Shown: positions 22,403 to 37,400 of the stretch, one piece after another | Position numbering within the stretch: position 1 is the first letter of the stretch | How the letters are laid out: the number at the start of each line of letters is the position of its first letter | Origin: Pelodera strongyloides | Lineage: Eukaryota > Nematoda > Chromadorea > Rhabditida > Rhabditidae | DNA length: 64,000 bases | Assembly (NCBI GenBank): GCA_036852015.1 | Contig: JAANDG010000255.1 | Coordinates: 124,001-188,000, forward strand | Direction: 5' to 3' | Made by a program: the position numbers and the translations under genes | The notes under the pieces: model-generated | Database searches by the model: none | Seen by the model: only the letters and a program-made list of their open reading frames with translations | Told to the model about the DNA's origin: nothing

Positions 22403-23989
22403 TTGTAAGCTCCAGGCTCCTTGAGTCCCGTCACGATCAGGGGACACGATTTAGGGAAGTACTTGATTTATTTAGGAGAAGATTTCAGTGTTTTAGGAAA
22501 TTATTCCACCAAACGTGATGATGAATTCACTTTTCCAACCTAGACTTAGTTTCGCAGTTCGCTTTCCCACCGGTGCTACTAACTTATAAGTCAGAAGAAA
22601 ATAACTGTTTTATACTTTGTAGTCATTATTAAATGAGCTAGATAAATTCAAAATTTATAAAAAAAAACATAATTCTGATTTCCTGTGTATAATGTAATGC
22701 AGAAGATACGGGTATTTAGGTCATATGTGACTTCCTACAGCCCTGCGCGCCGCGCAAAAAAGGCCCGCAAGTGTAGTGCGACGCACACCATTTTCGTGTT
22801 GTGTAGCTCTTTTTAGATGTTGAGATTGGCGCCATAACAAAAAAAGGCGCGGTTTTTTTTATTACATTTATAGGATTTTAGGTTTGGCATTATCACAGAA
22901 TTTAACTTTTACCTCGTTTCAGATCTAATTATAATGGTAATTTACTACGCAATACTGTTATAATCTCAAATTTCAGAATCCCCATAATTGTCAGGGTCCA
23001 CATACACATTGGTCATTGTTAATTGTCTAATTGGATTCTTGTGAATGTAATCTTAACAAAAAAGATGTTCCACTATCATCATACAATACATACGATTATC
23101 AGTTCTCTCATGCCTTACCCCTACGGGTCTTTATGTATTTATTACTGTTTCTATGCATTTATTTGAGCAATAAATGGTTTAAAACGAAACGCTTCCTGTT
23201 TGAATTTGACCCTACTAATAAACGTACAATAAAATAAAGAAGTATGCCACGCTTCAACTAACGATTTGCACTTGTATGGATGGACATGAAAGCTATCTAG
23301 TGAGATTTCGAGTAACTTTTTTCATCAATTCAGGATAAGCATTTTCATGGGTTTGCTTTTTTATTGTAGGCTACAACCGCTCGAGAAATTTTTTTTAAGT
23401 CAAATCCTAGAAAAATTCTTTGCGATAGACGGCCACCGAAGATCCGCTTGGTAACATGCGCCCTGTACCCTCAACATCTATACCAACCTACAATGTCAAA
23501 AACACAATTCGCAACGATCACTACATTCCGCTTCAACAAAAAAAGTAAAAGAATATTTTATTATCTCAATAAATTCCAAGAACTGTGTCATGCATCATCT
23601 TTTCATGCAAAACAACAAGAGTGGGACACAAACTGCCGCTCACACCAAAAAAAGTTCTACACATGCATGATCTGGTATTGAGGAATGAGATTCGATAAAG
23701 AAAACTCAACGGCTTCTTTTCTTTTACTTGATGCCAGGACGAGGTTCTCAACCTGAACTCATAATTCCAAACTAAATTATTTCCTCAAATTTCTTATCAT
23801 TCAGGCACCAAGTAAAAAAAATCGACGATTCACATTATCTTGCAAAAAAAAGCAACCCAGCTTCACTAACGTAAAGTAAAATGAATGAGCAAAATCGATC
23901 AATCAACGAAAAACTACTCGTATCTATTAACCAAAAGTTTGGAAAGTTCATTTCGGCAAGCAGGCATCTTCCGACATAATTATTCACAC

Positions 23990-24106
23990 CATGGTACGGC
24001 TGGTGGTTCCGAAACGCACAATGGACAACTGCATTTCCATGTACTATGTGCATTTCTATACCCTTATGTGTACGGCGTTCCAAAACCACGTATCACACCA
24101 CTTTAA
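23990..24106. mobile_element. TTAAAGYGG-family MITE, copy 1
   Basis: The right end reads inwards TTAAAGTGGTGTGATACGTG then GTTTTGGAACG; the left part has CATGGTACGGCTGGTGGTTC then CGAAACGC. The centre has the family's GCATTTCCATGTACTATGTG block. The left limit is uncertain. Confidence 0.55.
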
Positions 24107-24473
24107 AATGGGAGTTTAGTACCAGTGCAGAGTCAGATACGAAGCACCATGATCAGACAAACAAAAACAGCACCATTACTACATAACTACAATCAAGCTA
24201 TTCTATATGAGTTTCACTAGTAATTATTAACAAAGTCAACTATTCAATCGGATTATTATTATAATTCAACTAATTAGCGTATTAGCAATAAGTTGGAAAA
24301 AATGGAAACATGGGGAAACATAAACAAACTATCACAGATTGAAATCAACGTACACGAAAAATAAACAAACAAAATGAGGCATTTCAGGAAATGTTATATT
24401 CACACATATAACTTTAAACCCGCCAGCTATGAATCTCAGCGCACTGTCAGGAAAATTTATAGAAATATAAGAC

Positions 24474-24637
24474 TTAAAGTGGTACGGCACGCGGTTTGTG
24501 AATGAAGGGGCCACTGAAGTTTCATGTATAGTATGAAAGGTTCTGAAGTTCTGATCCCCAATTTGCATACAATGCATGGGAATGCAGTTCAGTTGCCCAA
24601 TATACATTTCACCAAAACCACGTTCCATACCACTTAA
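24474..24637. mobile_element. TTAAAGYGG-family MITE, copy 2
   Basis: The left end TTAAAGTGGTACGGCACGCG then GTTTGTGAA pairs with right-end TTAAGTGGTATGGAACGTGG read on the other strand. The centre has TGCATACAATGCATGGGAAT. 164 bp, just 3' of the SOS stop codon. Confidence 0.7.
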
Positions 24638-24664
24638 ATCCATGCAACTCTCAAAAGTGAAAGC

Positions 24665-27358
24665 CTAACTCGTCGGCGAGGACGATTGCTTTCTACCCTT
24701 GTACGTCTTGGGCGGTAGAGGGGGCGGCGCGGGTGCGCCTTCAACAGGAACATCCAATGTGGGCGGCACTGGCGCCTCCTCGGGCGCCGGTGGGGAAACC
24801 GCAGGAGGCGTTTCTGGAGCTGGAGTAGAATTGGCCGTAGGCGTCGTCTCATGAGGACTCGTCGAGTAGCGACTGAAAAGAAAAACCATTATAACTTCTT
24901 TCACGTTTGGATGCATACTCGTAACGTAACGCGAACACAACACACCCTATCAATGGCAAAGCTACTACTTCGTATTCCCCATTGAAAATGCAGCCCTAAA
25001 ATTACCATTTCCAAAAGGAAAACAAAAGAAAGATATTCCACTCTCTATCTACCACTTGCAGCAATCTTCGATCATGGTGAATCATATGATTTTCAATAGC
25101 GAGGAGAGAATAGAGAGTCAGACAGAGAGTCAGAGAGGAAAGAGATAAATACACTCACAGAAGATACATAGAGAGAATTCGCTGGATTCCTAATAACAAA
25201 ACCACGATCATGATCAACACATCAGATATCCATCAACACTTCAGTACAAAAGGGGGTTTTGTTCCAGTTACGGAATAAGAGTGATTGATCGATATTTCCT
25301 ACTCACGCGCAAAACTTTGCTTTTGCAATCTCAAGTCAAATGACAATTGACATATATCAATGAATAATATCTCTCTCTGTCATATGACACTACGGTTAGA
25401 CAACAGACAAGTTTTCACCGATAACAAACCACAACCACACCACACCGGAAACTGCATGACAATTGACAATCAGGCATGAAGCAATTAACTCATAAAAAGT
25501 CAGACCCATGGGAAACAGGACTGTTCCTGTATTTACAAAAAGCTATGTAGCAAAGTTAATCTACAAATCTTGTGGACCGTGTGGACATATCAGTTGACCA
25601 ACTATTAGCAAGGTTTCTACAAAAAGCGCGCTCCCATCTACCGTAGAACCGTGCCATGTAGCTTCTACGCCTTCTACCACATTTCCGTACATTTTCGAAG
25701 GAATCCATAGGTGCAAATCAAAAATCAAAAACCATCTATCTTATTGAACCTATTGGATACTTTCTCACAAAAACCCAAAAAAAAGAAGAAAATAGAGAAT
25801 AAAGGACGCCCCTCACACTATTGAAAACCGATCACTTTCTATGACAACTTGTTTGATAGAGACTTGTATGTAAGGGTTCTCTTCTCAAATATAAAAGTTT
25901 GTGAAGATCAAAACACTAAAGTGAAAGTGACAGCTAAGGTTTTGTAAAGCGAAAACACACGAGAGGTAACGAACAACAAGAGAATCAACCCGTCAAAAGG
26001 AAAGTACTAACTAACGCCAAATTTGTTTGCTGACACGTGGTTTTGAAATCTACGCTTTACACTAAACTGCTAGAAACTAAAGAACTACCATCCCATGTAT
26101 TCCATGCAAATTTACGTGTCATTCTGTGCCAAAATGATACACGAGAAAGCCGCTATCCGGCAAATAGCCAACCAACGCATTAAACAATGCATTGGCATCG
26201 ATATTTATGTTCAAATGAAACGATCAATCAATATCCGTCAACAAAAAAGTTCATTTATCTGAACCAGAGTGGGTTTCCTGTGCCGCAAAACAGAAAACCC
26301 TAATGCAGGACCGAGCGTGATTCGAGCGGCGCCGTGAAAGAAAAGAATTGTGTGAGAAAGACAAGATAGAACGATTGAACAATTGAAGTGAAAAGTGAAC
26401 TACTACACCGGAAGTTGTCAAAGCAAACAGTTTAGAACATATCGTAAAAAAAACGAAATCAAGTTTCAAAATGTTGTGTATCGAGATCCAAAAAATTTCC
26501 AGTGAAAAGTTTAGCGCTTATCAGCAGAAAAACAAAGCACAAAGGAATAAACTGAACTTTCATAAACCGCAATTAACTAACCTCGGCTTAGGCGGACGCG
26601 GTGGGGGCAAGGGTGGCGCGGCGGCAGAATGGCGCACGCGTGGCGGCGGGAGTTGAGGGGGTAATTGCAGAGAAACGGACACTGTGGGCGAGTGATCGTC
26701 GCGTGGCGTCGATGATTCGGGAACGGGAAGAATTACCCTGTGCTCAGCGGAAGAACACGGAGAAGTCTGGAAAAGATATCATTAGTACCTTAATAATATA
26801 ATTAGGCAATTGAAAACATCATTAATTTCTTACTAGTACAAAATTACTATCATCCACTAGCAAAAAATACGCGACAATAAAAAATAGTTACACACTAAAC
26901 AACTCGCACAAAAAAAAGATAAAGCAAATCAGAAATAAATAATCTGCCAACCTGCTGTTCTCGTATCCTCGGCGGTAATGGCGGAGACGCCGTCACGGCA
27001 GGCATTGATAGGTCGGGGAAGACAAAAGTTTGCGGCTGCGCGGCGGCGGACAGGCGTGGACTTTTCGCGTGCGACGAGCCGGCGTTGGCCGATGGCGGCG
27101 AGATGGTTTGCCGCCTGGGGAACAAGGGCGGCGCACCAAGGGGAGATCTCGGAGGCGGGCCTGAAATAAACGATAATTTAATTTATTATTATTATAAAAA
27201 CAGGAAATAATAAAAAATGGATACATGTTCGTATAAGCTCTACAAGTATTTATGGAATAACAACAAACGGAATGGTGTGCATAATTTACAATTATCAGCG
27301 TTTTGTTAAAACATCACGCGAATAAAATAATAGTAATAATAATACAATTAATAATACC

Positions 27359-27431
<73 letters not shown>

Positions 27432-30068
27432 CCCACTAGTCAAGTTCGAAGGCCGATTCCTCCTAGGATGGAGTGGGGGTGGGGCTAGCACCTTTTTCGG
27501 TACGGGTCCCAGAGGTCCAATCGGACTCTGACCTGAAGTACTGGCGACAGCCTGGCGGCGAGAAACATCACCTGCAATACAACAAACTTTGCTAACATTA
27601 TCCTAAACAGTGGTGGCCCTTAGCCTAGTGCCCCAATAGTGTACCTACGAACTGAGCCGAAAATCCAAAGCTAACGAAGAAGATTTAAGTTAAAGGCCTC
27701 GACTAATCGTACAAAACGTTAACCACTCCCCCATGAATGTGCTGTTCAGGGGGAATATACTACGTCAAGTAGTCAATTCCACTATCAAAATCAAATAAGG
27801 ACACCACCCAGAGTCCAGAGAAAACATTAGAAAAGTTTTTTTTTAAAGAAAACATTAAAAAAGTTTTTAAAAGAAAACATTAAAAAAGAAAAAAAAATCC
27901 CAGTTGTAGAAAGACAGTATTTCATGTGAAAAAAATATGTATGTAGATTTAGACTAGGTAGACCACACGGAAAATGTAATGTTGTAAGTAAAAAAGATTA
28001 TATAAGATTTTACCCATAACATGTAAAATAAAAAAGGTATAAAACTCACTTCTTACATACATATAAGGATGCGAATGGGGTGATGGGGGTGGGGTACGTA
28101 CCACCAACATTATTGTTTAACCTTTAGCTTAGCGTAAGTGCGCAAGTAAATATCAGAGTAGCAGAGGGTAAGCCGAGAGGCCTCAAGTAGAACTGAGTTT
28201 GCAATACTCTGTGAAGAATCGCAATTTCTGGTACTTATAGTCCAAATAGGCGTATGACAATCTCAATCAACACGAGCTCGAAAACAGTGATGTGCTCGAG
28301 CAGTCAAAAATCGCTCGATCGCAATTGAGAAATATCGCTCTTCACGGGAAAAAGAGAGCGCGAAGTTGAAGCGAACACTCGGCGAAGGAATGAGTCCGAA
28401 CCAGGTCCAGAGACAATAGAGCACACCTAGAGCACGGTGCGAATCAAGCGCACAGATCGAGCACGGTGCGATTTCAAAGAGAACAGTCAAGCACAAATAA
28501 AGCCGTCGATGTTCTCTGTTGTGAGTATGACGCGGATGTCGAATATAACACGAAGAATGTGCCAAAATTACAGAAGGGGCGTGGTCTCGATAAAAGGGGG
28601 CGGTGTTTTGGGAGAACAATACCTAGACTGGTCACGGCCAATTAGCGAACGCACAGGCTGTGATGAGAAATGAGAGTGAGAGAAAGGGAGAGAATGAGAT
28701 AACTGAACCATGTGGTTCGGTTCAAAGCGAACTCGCGCAGCGATGTCAAGCCTCTCGCCGGGTGGAACACAGAAACGCGAGAGAGCGTGCGCTAGACAGA
28801 CATAGAGAGAGAAACTTCCGGTGTAGTTCATCAAAAAAAGGTCCCAAATTCGCCAAGAGCGAAAACAAAATCCAAGCTCGTCATGCGAAAATTAATATAT
28901 TTCTGTGAAATAAAGTAACGCCTAGTCATCAAAAAGAAATTCAGTCGTCCAACAGTGATATACCATTCATAAACTATCACCACAAAGTATGCAAATGCAT
29001 AGGCACATGTAAAATCCCCTGCCATGTAAGACTGCCTTCCAGCCGTTTGTCAGCAGTAACTTATCATCAAGTCAGCTAAGCTAAGAACCTGTGTGATAAA
29101 TCACGAATACTATCTTGAATCACCTTGAATAAAGGACTATCCTGCTGAATGCGTAAATCACCGCAGCTTATCCATCATCTAACAATTAACCGATTACTTC
29201 TGTGTTGCTACCGGCGGTTTCACCAAAGCTAGATGCCGCGCTGACAATATTCCCAGCTGAAATTTCCCCCATAAAGAAACGAAGCAGTGAGAACTATTCC
29301 TAAGAATAGTACCCAGTTGCCAAGTATGCCTATACAAGTGATTAGCTCCCCAATCCGAATATGTAATTGCCCGTAAGAGTGAACTTCCTCATTATCCATA
29401 CTACGCAACCCTAACATTCTTACATTCCTTAACATCTGCCATTCTGATGCGCGCGCATTCCATACGCCTAATAACTCATAACTCATTCACTGCAACACGT
29501 TAATCCGACGCGCGAAAATGGTAATTATTGTATTTTAGGGATAACGGTTCAGTCTCTCTTTCTCTCCGTCTCTCTCCGTCTACCTCCCTCTCCAATTATT
29601 AGCGTTTATTATACCAGGTAAGAATAAACCCCTCTATAAAACTCTCCCTCCCTCTTCACCCAAGTGTCATTCAAGGATTATCAAAGTAAATCTTGGCCAT
29701 TGGCCATTAATACATCACGTGGTTAATATGGCGCGATTGGTGCATGGTCCAATACAAGTAGGGGCTAAGACACTAAGGCTAACTAACGGCCAGGAGCTAG
29801 CACTAAGTACCTAAGTAGCTGTAAAGAATAAAGAATGGGCAGCCAACGGCAACACACCAAGCAACAGATAGCACACCCGGGTGTACTGGAGATGAAGAAA
29901 CAAACGCATTCATTATAATAATCTGCATTCATGCATAGAGGACATAAAGGTAGCCGCTCATCTTACAGAAGACAAAGACAAGAATAGCTCATTGTTTCAG
30001 GTGAATACATGCTAATTGTTCTATTCATAACAGGTAAGGATAAAAGAGAGACCCCTTCTACCTAATTC

Positions 30069-30112
<44 letters not shown>

Positions 30113-33100
30113 TCCATTCACAAAAAGAAAACCGACATTAAACAAAGATAATGCAAATGTTTCAGGCATACATTATTAAAGTAGGATCCCAAAAAAAAAT
30201 TAATTAACAGCGTATTCACATCTCTTCTGACGCGAAGATCATTAAGGGAAACTAGAAAACTTTACTGATTATTAATTTCCCGACACTCTCAAGGAGCCCC
30301 AGTCCCAGTTAATATTTTCCAACAAATATCTCCCGGGCAATCTCTCACACAAGTCACCCGCATGTGTCAACTACGTAATTAACCCCCATGGTTCTTAATT
30401 CTTACACACCATTACATTACAACACTCCCTTAGGGCCCAATTCACATCTATTTAAGAATACATACCCTGCAGCTAAGGTTCCACGCTATTCTAGACACCA
30501 GTCCTAACGCAGCGGTATTACCTTCCCACGCCCACGCCCACCCCCCTCTACCCTCATAACTTCTTGCCAATAGGCCAAATGAGCTGAGCGCTAGCCTCTT
30601 ACCTCGTTTCTGGCCCCACACCACAGTTATACGAGTTACACCACCCTCACCTTACAGTAACCCAAGAAATACTAATACAGTAACTTTAGAACATTACCCA
30701 TACGTATTATATACGTCAATGAGGCTTGATATTGCTAACAATTAAACTCTACACCATCTCCTCAAAAAGACGCGTGGGAACCAAAACTCAGGGAAAATCC
30801 CTTAGTTTATGACAACCAGACAGCTGATTTGCATATATAATAAAAGGATGGGACAAATCCAGCAAATCGCACTAAAATAACAACCAAAAACCTTTTTGGT
30901 GATCAAAAAGCGCGTGGGAGAAAGGCATCAAAATGTGATAAAAACAGCAATACAAATAAAAGCACTCAAATGTTACCGACCACAAGGACACGGCCCGAAA
31001 ATACTTATAGGAATCAACAATATAGGAATACGAATGATAAAAAATCTGTTGTCATAAAATATACAAATAAAAATTATATATTTAACTAACCCAGATATTT
31101 CGGATGTTGACCGGGTTGTATGTCCACCAGTGCAAAATGCGCGTCCTCGGTTGGCGATTTCACGTAGGGAACAGCGGATCGGGGTCTAAAAGAATAGAGT
31201 TAAAAAGTACGTAAATATACCTATCTACCTAATTACCGCGTTTGTAGTAAATATTATACATTATTATGCACCGCAGAACCCAACCATTTCTTAGCACCGC
31301 GCAGTACAAGTACAAAACCATAGCATGCCGAACCTGTCCGCTGATCATTGTTACCAGAGTGTGAACACCAATTTCGAATCAGTAACTGACATCATAAGTC
31401 ATAAGCAATAAACGGTGAATTCACGTCACAGTACCCTTGTAGCCCAAATTAACTCCTAACAATAAGAATAAGCAAGTCCCCAGTACCACTGTATGCGAGC
31501 GTAATCTATGCCAATCCGCAATCCGTACATTATTATGCATCGAAAAGCGAACATCGCATAAGCTGACACTAATACAAACATCGTCAAAAACACTACAACG
31601 AGCACTTGAAATTACTTTTCAAATCCATCACTTCACTCCCAATTATCCATTTTTATCCCTTCAACCAATCACATTGATTCCCAAACCGTAGCAGCCAAGT
31701 CTATTTTCGGAGCACCAAATTTCGAGCGCGAAAACACAGCGAACAAAAAAGCGTGCACCGGAAACAGTTGTAGCAAAGAGTGCCAAAAAGGAGAGCACGA
31801 AAACTAGTTTATCAGTTTACAACAATTCACTCACATTACAACATACATAGTGTTACTCCACAATTGAATCTATTATTATCCCTTATTATATATTATTACT
31901 GAGCCCTAACGTGTTCTATTTTATCAACAAAAGACGATTGAGAAGTGATGAAATATAACAGATGAAACGATTTACGTTGGTATAGTACAATAGTACACGT
32001 GAATACGAATCGAAAGTTGAGCGGGCAAATGAACAACTTCTCAAGGATGACGTTTAAACTCCAGTTTCACGCCGCGGTTCTGCTAGCTAGAAATACTCAC
32101 GCCGCCGCAATATGGCACTCTTTTCGCGCGCTCACTTTGTTAGCCTAACTTAACTAAAACATAAAAAAAGGTAAACCAGACCGCAAATTAACTACCCACG
32201 CAATAGGGGCTATTTTCTTAGAAAGTACTAAACATCTACACCGACCAACAACACCAATTTTACTACAAACTATAAATCCATTGAACAAACACGATAATCT
32301 CAAAACTCTACAATAACTCTACATCCCTTATTCGATCCATATTTCTATTTTCAATCAACGTGCTTCCCTTAAATCAAGTCACATCACTCAGTCACAGAGC
32401 TCAAACTATAAACAAATATCTTTAGTCAAACATCAAAGGCTCATATTCTCTTATTCTCATAAGATATTCCTCTAAGTTCATTTGCAATCCAAATCATCAT
32501 ATTTAATTTTTTGTTCGTTTGGTGAGCTGTCTTCAGCTCCCAATAAGGTAGAGCAAGAAACAGAAGCTCAAAAACCGCACATCATAAACATCACATGAAA
32601 AGATTAATGAGTGGGGACGCGAGGTGTGAGAATTGATAAAAAGAAGAGTAGTACTTGAGCCGAAATGAGGCCGATCATGAGCTCTCTAAAAGTGAGAAAT
32701 CGAGTATAGCGCCTTGTCGCGAGTCGCCAGTCCGTAGTACAAGACATTCTTCAGGGAAACAGCGATCCTCCAGCGAATATTTACGCTGCGGAATAGATAG
32801 GTCGGATTAGCTTGAATATAAAATTAAAGGGAATTAGGGCTGGGTCTAGGCCTTTTGTTGGACACAGACTTGAAACAGTCTCAAACCCATTCTTGAAAAA
32901 TTGGGTCTCGACACACACACACACAGAGAGAGAGAGAGAGCGAGAGAGAGGTCCAGCGGTCTCAAGTCTCAACAAGGGTTTTGTTTTAACACCATACACA
33001 ATAACTGTTCCCAAGTCACAGGGTAAGAGCAACGTCCCCAGTATACTTTTCATGTGTCAATTCCTTTGGCGAACATGAACCTATAGATACAGTACCCATA

Positions 33101-34283
33101 CCCATAAATCTCAACACCCATTCACCGTGCACATTCTTTCATACCAACATGCACACGCGCGTTCCGTTACACTTGCTTTATCGAAATAGAGAAAACCTGG
33201 GGGTTGTGGTGCGAGCGTGGCGCTCCGCAGCGCCCTCTATGTAGATACAAACTGACCCCGGCAGCATCACTAGCAATAAGTGCGGATAGCGGCGCAATAT
33301 ATCAAAACATCATCGCGTTTTCTCAAGATCAGCTGATTTAGCTACCAGCTACCCGCAGGCCTTCACCCGAAGAAAAACACACATAAAATGAGCCTAGCTG
33401 CTAAGTCGGGGGATTGCGCTAGTAAAATGGCTCCAGGATGAGCTGGAGAGGATATATAAGGATAATCGAAGAAGCGCAACCATAACCAACTAACTAAACA
33501 AGAACCACGCTTGTCACCAAAAGAAACAACTAGCAAAAGGGGCAATAATCAACTTGGACGAAAAAATACAATTAAATCACAAGGAATAAACCTCCAAAGC
33601 AACCGTAATTTCTTATGACTTAATGGTCGTACAAACGCAAGCGACAAACGTCCTGGCATAATCAGCTTCAAAATTCAGATTCTGATATAATAATTCTCTA
33701 AAATTCTTACCCCGGTGAAGGTGTCGATGGTACGGTACCGGACCCACTGGTCAACTGGTTGCTACTCGAGGGCGAGTAGTGATTCGCCTGCGTGCTATGC
33801 TTCGGCGGCTTGATTCCCGGCGAGCGGAGTACGTGAGGGGGACGCTTCGGCTTCTACATGTATAAGGTAAGAATGATAATAAAAAAACGAGACCGAGAAG
33901 TTAGGAGGCTGACATTTATATACAGTACATTCTTAAAGCGATGTAGCACATGTAGTATTCTGGGCAACTGCATTCCGCATTCTCATATATCATATACAAT
34001 CTGTGCCCTTCCGGCTGATTGTCAGACGGGCAAAAGAAATGTTGCTTATAAATCGAAACGTAGTTATACGTTTCAAAAACCACGTGCCATGTCGCTTTAA
34101 ACTTCATAGACCAGGGGGACCTTCGTCCCATCAACAATGGAATGGACTCCAAAAACCGACCACTTCGGGAGGTCGGTCGGCCTCGTTCTTGGGATGAATT
34201 TTCTGACTTCGGTCGTATAAATAATTCTGCAATGCGTCTTCATCTTCAAAATCCGCTTGGAGGTTGATCGACTCGAAGAATTG
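24665..34283 (-). CDS. sos-1: sos-1 exons: end of Cdc25 domain and proline-rich SH3-binding tail
   Basis: 34161-34283 starts [18 protein letters not shown] and ends the catalytic domain ([12 protein letters not shown]). The tail exons are 33711-33853 ([18 protein letters not shown]), 31091-31185, 27437-27571, 26952-27160, 26582-26766 and 24665-24872. PxxPxR-type SH3 ligands are visible as PLHPRR (27.4 kb exon), PPLPPR (26.95 kb exon) and PLPPPR (26.6 kb exon), with APPPLPPK near the end. Known SOS tails bind GRB2/SEM-5 through such sites. For 27437-27571 I chose the GTGGGT donor because it is the one that keeps phase with the next exon and also includes PLHPRR; a shorter GTCAGA donor would keep phase too. 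Confidence 0.88.
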
Positions 34284-34365
34284 CTGAAACACGGAAATTA
34301 TAAAGCGATCAGAAGCCGTGTTCATTGTTCACAGTTGATATTTGGTACCTAGTTCATAGGGTTAC

Positions 34366-34409
<44 letters not shown>

Positions 34410-37400
34410 AACTGATGATTACGAACACAGATTAGGACTTTTCAACAATGAACAAATCAATTAAATTAACAAAACAGGACAAACCAACAAGTGAACATAA
34501 AGTACAGTAATCAGACACAAGTAAATTCCGAAAAGAGCAGTTCCTTATAACTTTAAAATAACGAAATTGGATTACAACAAATCACTGGCCCATACTACAA
34601 CTACAAACTACACTCGAACCTTGTCCTTCTTTCTCGGCGTTCCTGCTCGGGGCTTCGGTGATAGGAGAGGAGGTGTAAAACACGTGGTCGTCGAATTCGT
34701 ATCCGATTCCGCGCCGCTACCGTACCGCGACGTCGACGCGACAGTCGCAAGCGCGGCAGCGATCGCAGCCGACGGTTTCGCCGGAAGTGCATTCGACTTG
34801 ATACTCTCCGATGACGATGAAGTAACGCGGCAATTATCAAGAGCTTCCCGCGATTTGGCACGTCGCCAGGGCAGTGGCATTCCAGGCGGGATCCTATGGT
34901 CCTACTGTATAAAACAGGGTGTCCAGTGTCAAGGGCAAGTGTTTTTTTTGAGCACCGACGAAGAATGTCCAAAAACAACACAGGAAATAAATGTAGTAGA
35001 ATCGGAAGTTCAATTGGCTTAGAAAAAGGGAAAAAATGTGCAAAAAAAAAAGTAGCACTAGAACCGCCAGAAATGACAACGTTCAACTGTGTGGGTTGGT
35101 TGATCGATCAGCTGCCGTCGCTGCGTTACGTAGAAAAGCAAAAAAAAATTACGAAAGTGGACTTTAGGTCCAGGAATGCTCCAGAATTCCAGAATAGTAC
35201 TCTACTCAGGTAAATAACTGATCGATCAAGGGTATAAATTTCCACATAAGTACAAAGTCGACCGCGCAACTTGATTAATAGTCCAGTAAACAGCGCCGGG
35301 AATACAGTAAACTTATCGAGTGATCACACAGGCTCCTATATCTTGTTCCAGACGAAAGATGGACAAATCCTCCCCGTCGAAATAATAATCGATAGTCGAA
35401 CAAATCAATATCGCTCAGAACAGATGTAGCGATTGCGAGAAGCGTTGAGTGATATGTGTTCAAATTTCTTTGCAGAAGAGTATTATTTCACCGAAACCCC
35501 GAGTTTCGTCGCAATCGTCGGGTTCACTTATAATGGAGAACAATTGCTCAGCGGACGGCGGAAACGACAAAAACGTCAGAGCACAGCTCAAAAAAGATAC
35601 TGGGCAGACAGGCCCCGCCGATAGGAATGATAATCGCCCGGAGTCTCGTCTAGCAATAACACTTCCAAATGGGAATCCTGGCTAGTAACTAACGAATCGT
35701 GTCTTGAGTGGATAGCACTCAGTTTTAGCGTCGTAGCAAATAGTAAATAAAGAATATGGCCTCGTACAACAACAATGGTCTTGTATACTTCAGTCTCGAT
35801 TTTGCTAGATCGATCAGTTAGCATCCACAGTATTGGAGAGTGCAAGTCATTGCCCGCGTGTCACAAAAATCGCCGTTCGATCAAGCGCACTGCGCGCCGG
35901 AAGTTACCAGCAGTACCAACATTGTCTTTATCAGTTAGAAATGACAGTATCAATCGCGAAGTGAAAATTGACAATTCCACGACGAAATCGACAACGACTC
36001 GTTGGCACACGAAAAAAAAACAGCCACGCCAAAGAGATATTCATAAATTATTAATTTATAAAAATCACGCCTCCTAGTAACAACAAACTTATTTTTAGGT
36101 ACAAGTGAAGACACAAGGGGAAACTCTTGATTTTTTTTCTTCTGCACCGTTGTTTCCTCTTTGCCTTTTCGGATTTTAACTCTTTACCTTTGTTTGCAGG
36201 GGAGAAATAGGCGGAGACTGTGGACAACAGAAGCATAGTTGCCAAGTTAGCATCGATTGTTCTTTTCCTAATCAATATCAAGATCAAGCAAGCAATCAAT
36301 CAATAAACGGTACAATTGAGCCTAATCATTGAACATAACAAAAAAATTCGAGAAGCCGAGACAAGGAACTGGCAAAGGCGGGAAGGCTGAACTTTTTCGT
36401 CGTCTGGTCTTCAAAAAACGACGTGGAATTATTTAAAAAAAAAACGTCTGGACACAATTTGCGTGACTCATTTTCCATTCCAATACGTGTGCCGCAGGAA
36501 AATTAGAAATGTGCCGCAGGATTTTTCAACTTACTATAGTCTAGGCAAATAATGGATTGTGAAGGAAACTTGAGCATTTCTGTAGAAACTTTACAACTTA
36601 TATTCCAGGCTAAGCTAACATTACTCTACGAGTCCTCGTTACGAATGCAAGGTACAATTTTCCCGAGAAGAAATCGGCGAAACCCCATCAAAAATCGTGA
36701 ATGCAACTCGAAATTGCAAGTCGCTACTTCCGTTCATAATACTACTGAACGATTGATAATTGCACAAACTTCCCCCAACATCCAGTTAAAGCATCATCTA
36801 CAGCAACACTAATAGCCCTACATTCCTATGTATTGTTTGCGTCACAATACATTGAGCGGAACCACAAGCACATCTGATACTATCAGCAAATTAGCAGCAG
36901 AACGAGCGCATAACAACATTCCTAAACGAGGCGGTCGAACGTAGCGGAAATGAAAAGGCACGCAAAGTCATTGCAAAACACGTACTAATGTAATGTTACG
37001 CCACGCAAAGTTATCGCAAAACACGCACTAATGCAATACTACAAAATAGCAATCACTCATGCACAAATAGAGCACCCTAAATTTAAAGAGGAGTGGCCGG
37101 AAGTTAAAAAATCACGCAGATTCCTTGCTTGCTGCAACTGCAGTAGTGCTAAATTACCGGTGGAAAGTGGAAAACAAAAATACAAATGAACGTATACAAA
37201 CCGATAAAACTTTAGCATTTCAAGCGTAACGCGCATAGCTACAACCAAATAAACAAACCTACACTTACACTTTCATAGTAGGAAGAGTTTTCCGTACGAC
37301 ATAAAAAAATCACGGAAATTAACTTATTGGATTACAGTTCAGAACTCAGAGCACCCTATTTACTAGCTCACAAATTTACAGCTTATGGCTTAACTACAGA

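Larger units (their letters stand above)
22403..24664. other. convergent intergenic region
   Basis: Separates the stop codons of the plus-strand membrane-protein gene and the minus-strand SOS gene. It must contain both 3' UTRs. Two MITEs of the TTAAAGTGG family lie at 23990-24106 and 24474-24637. No ORF here looks coding. Confidence 0.5.

Noticed and set aside
34567..35022. 151-codon plus-strand frame over the orphan exon
   Set aside because: It overlaps the coding-like minus-strand exon and continues into repetitive AT-rich DNA; read as antisense shadow.
34601..35086. 161-codon arginine-rich minus-strand frame
   Set aside because: It is a shadow of the more natural frame ending KDKVRV; its translation is almost only Arg/Leu/Pro.
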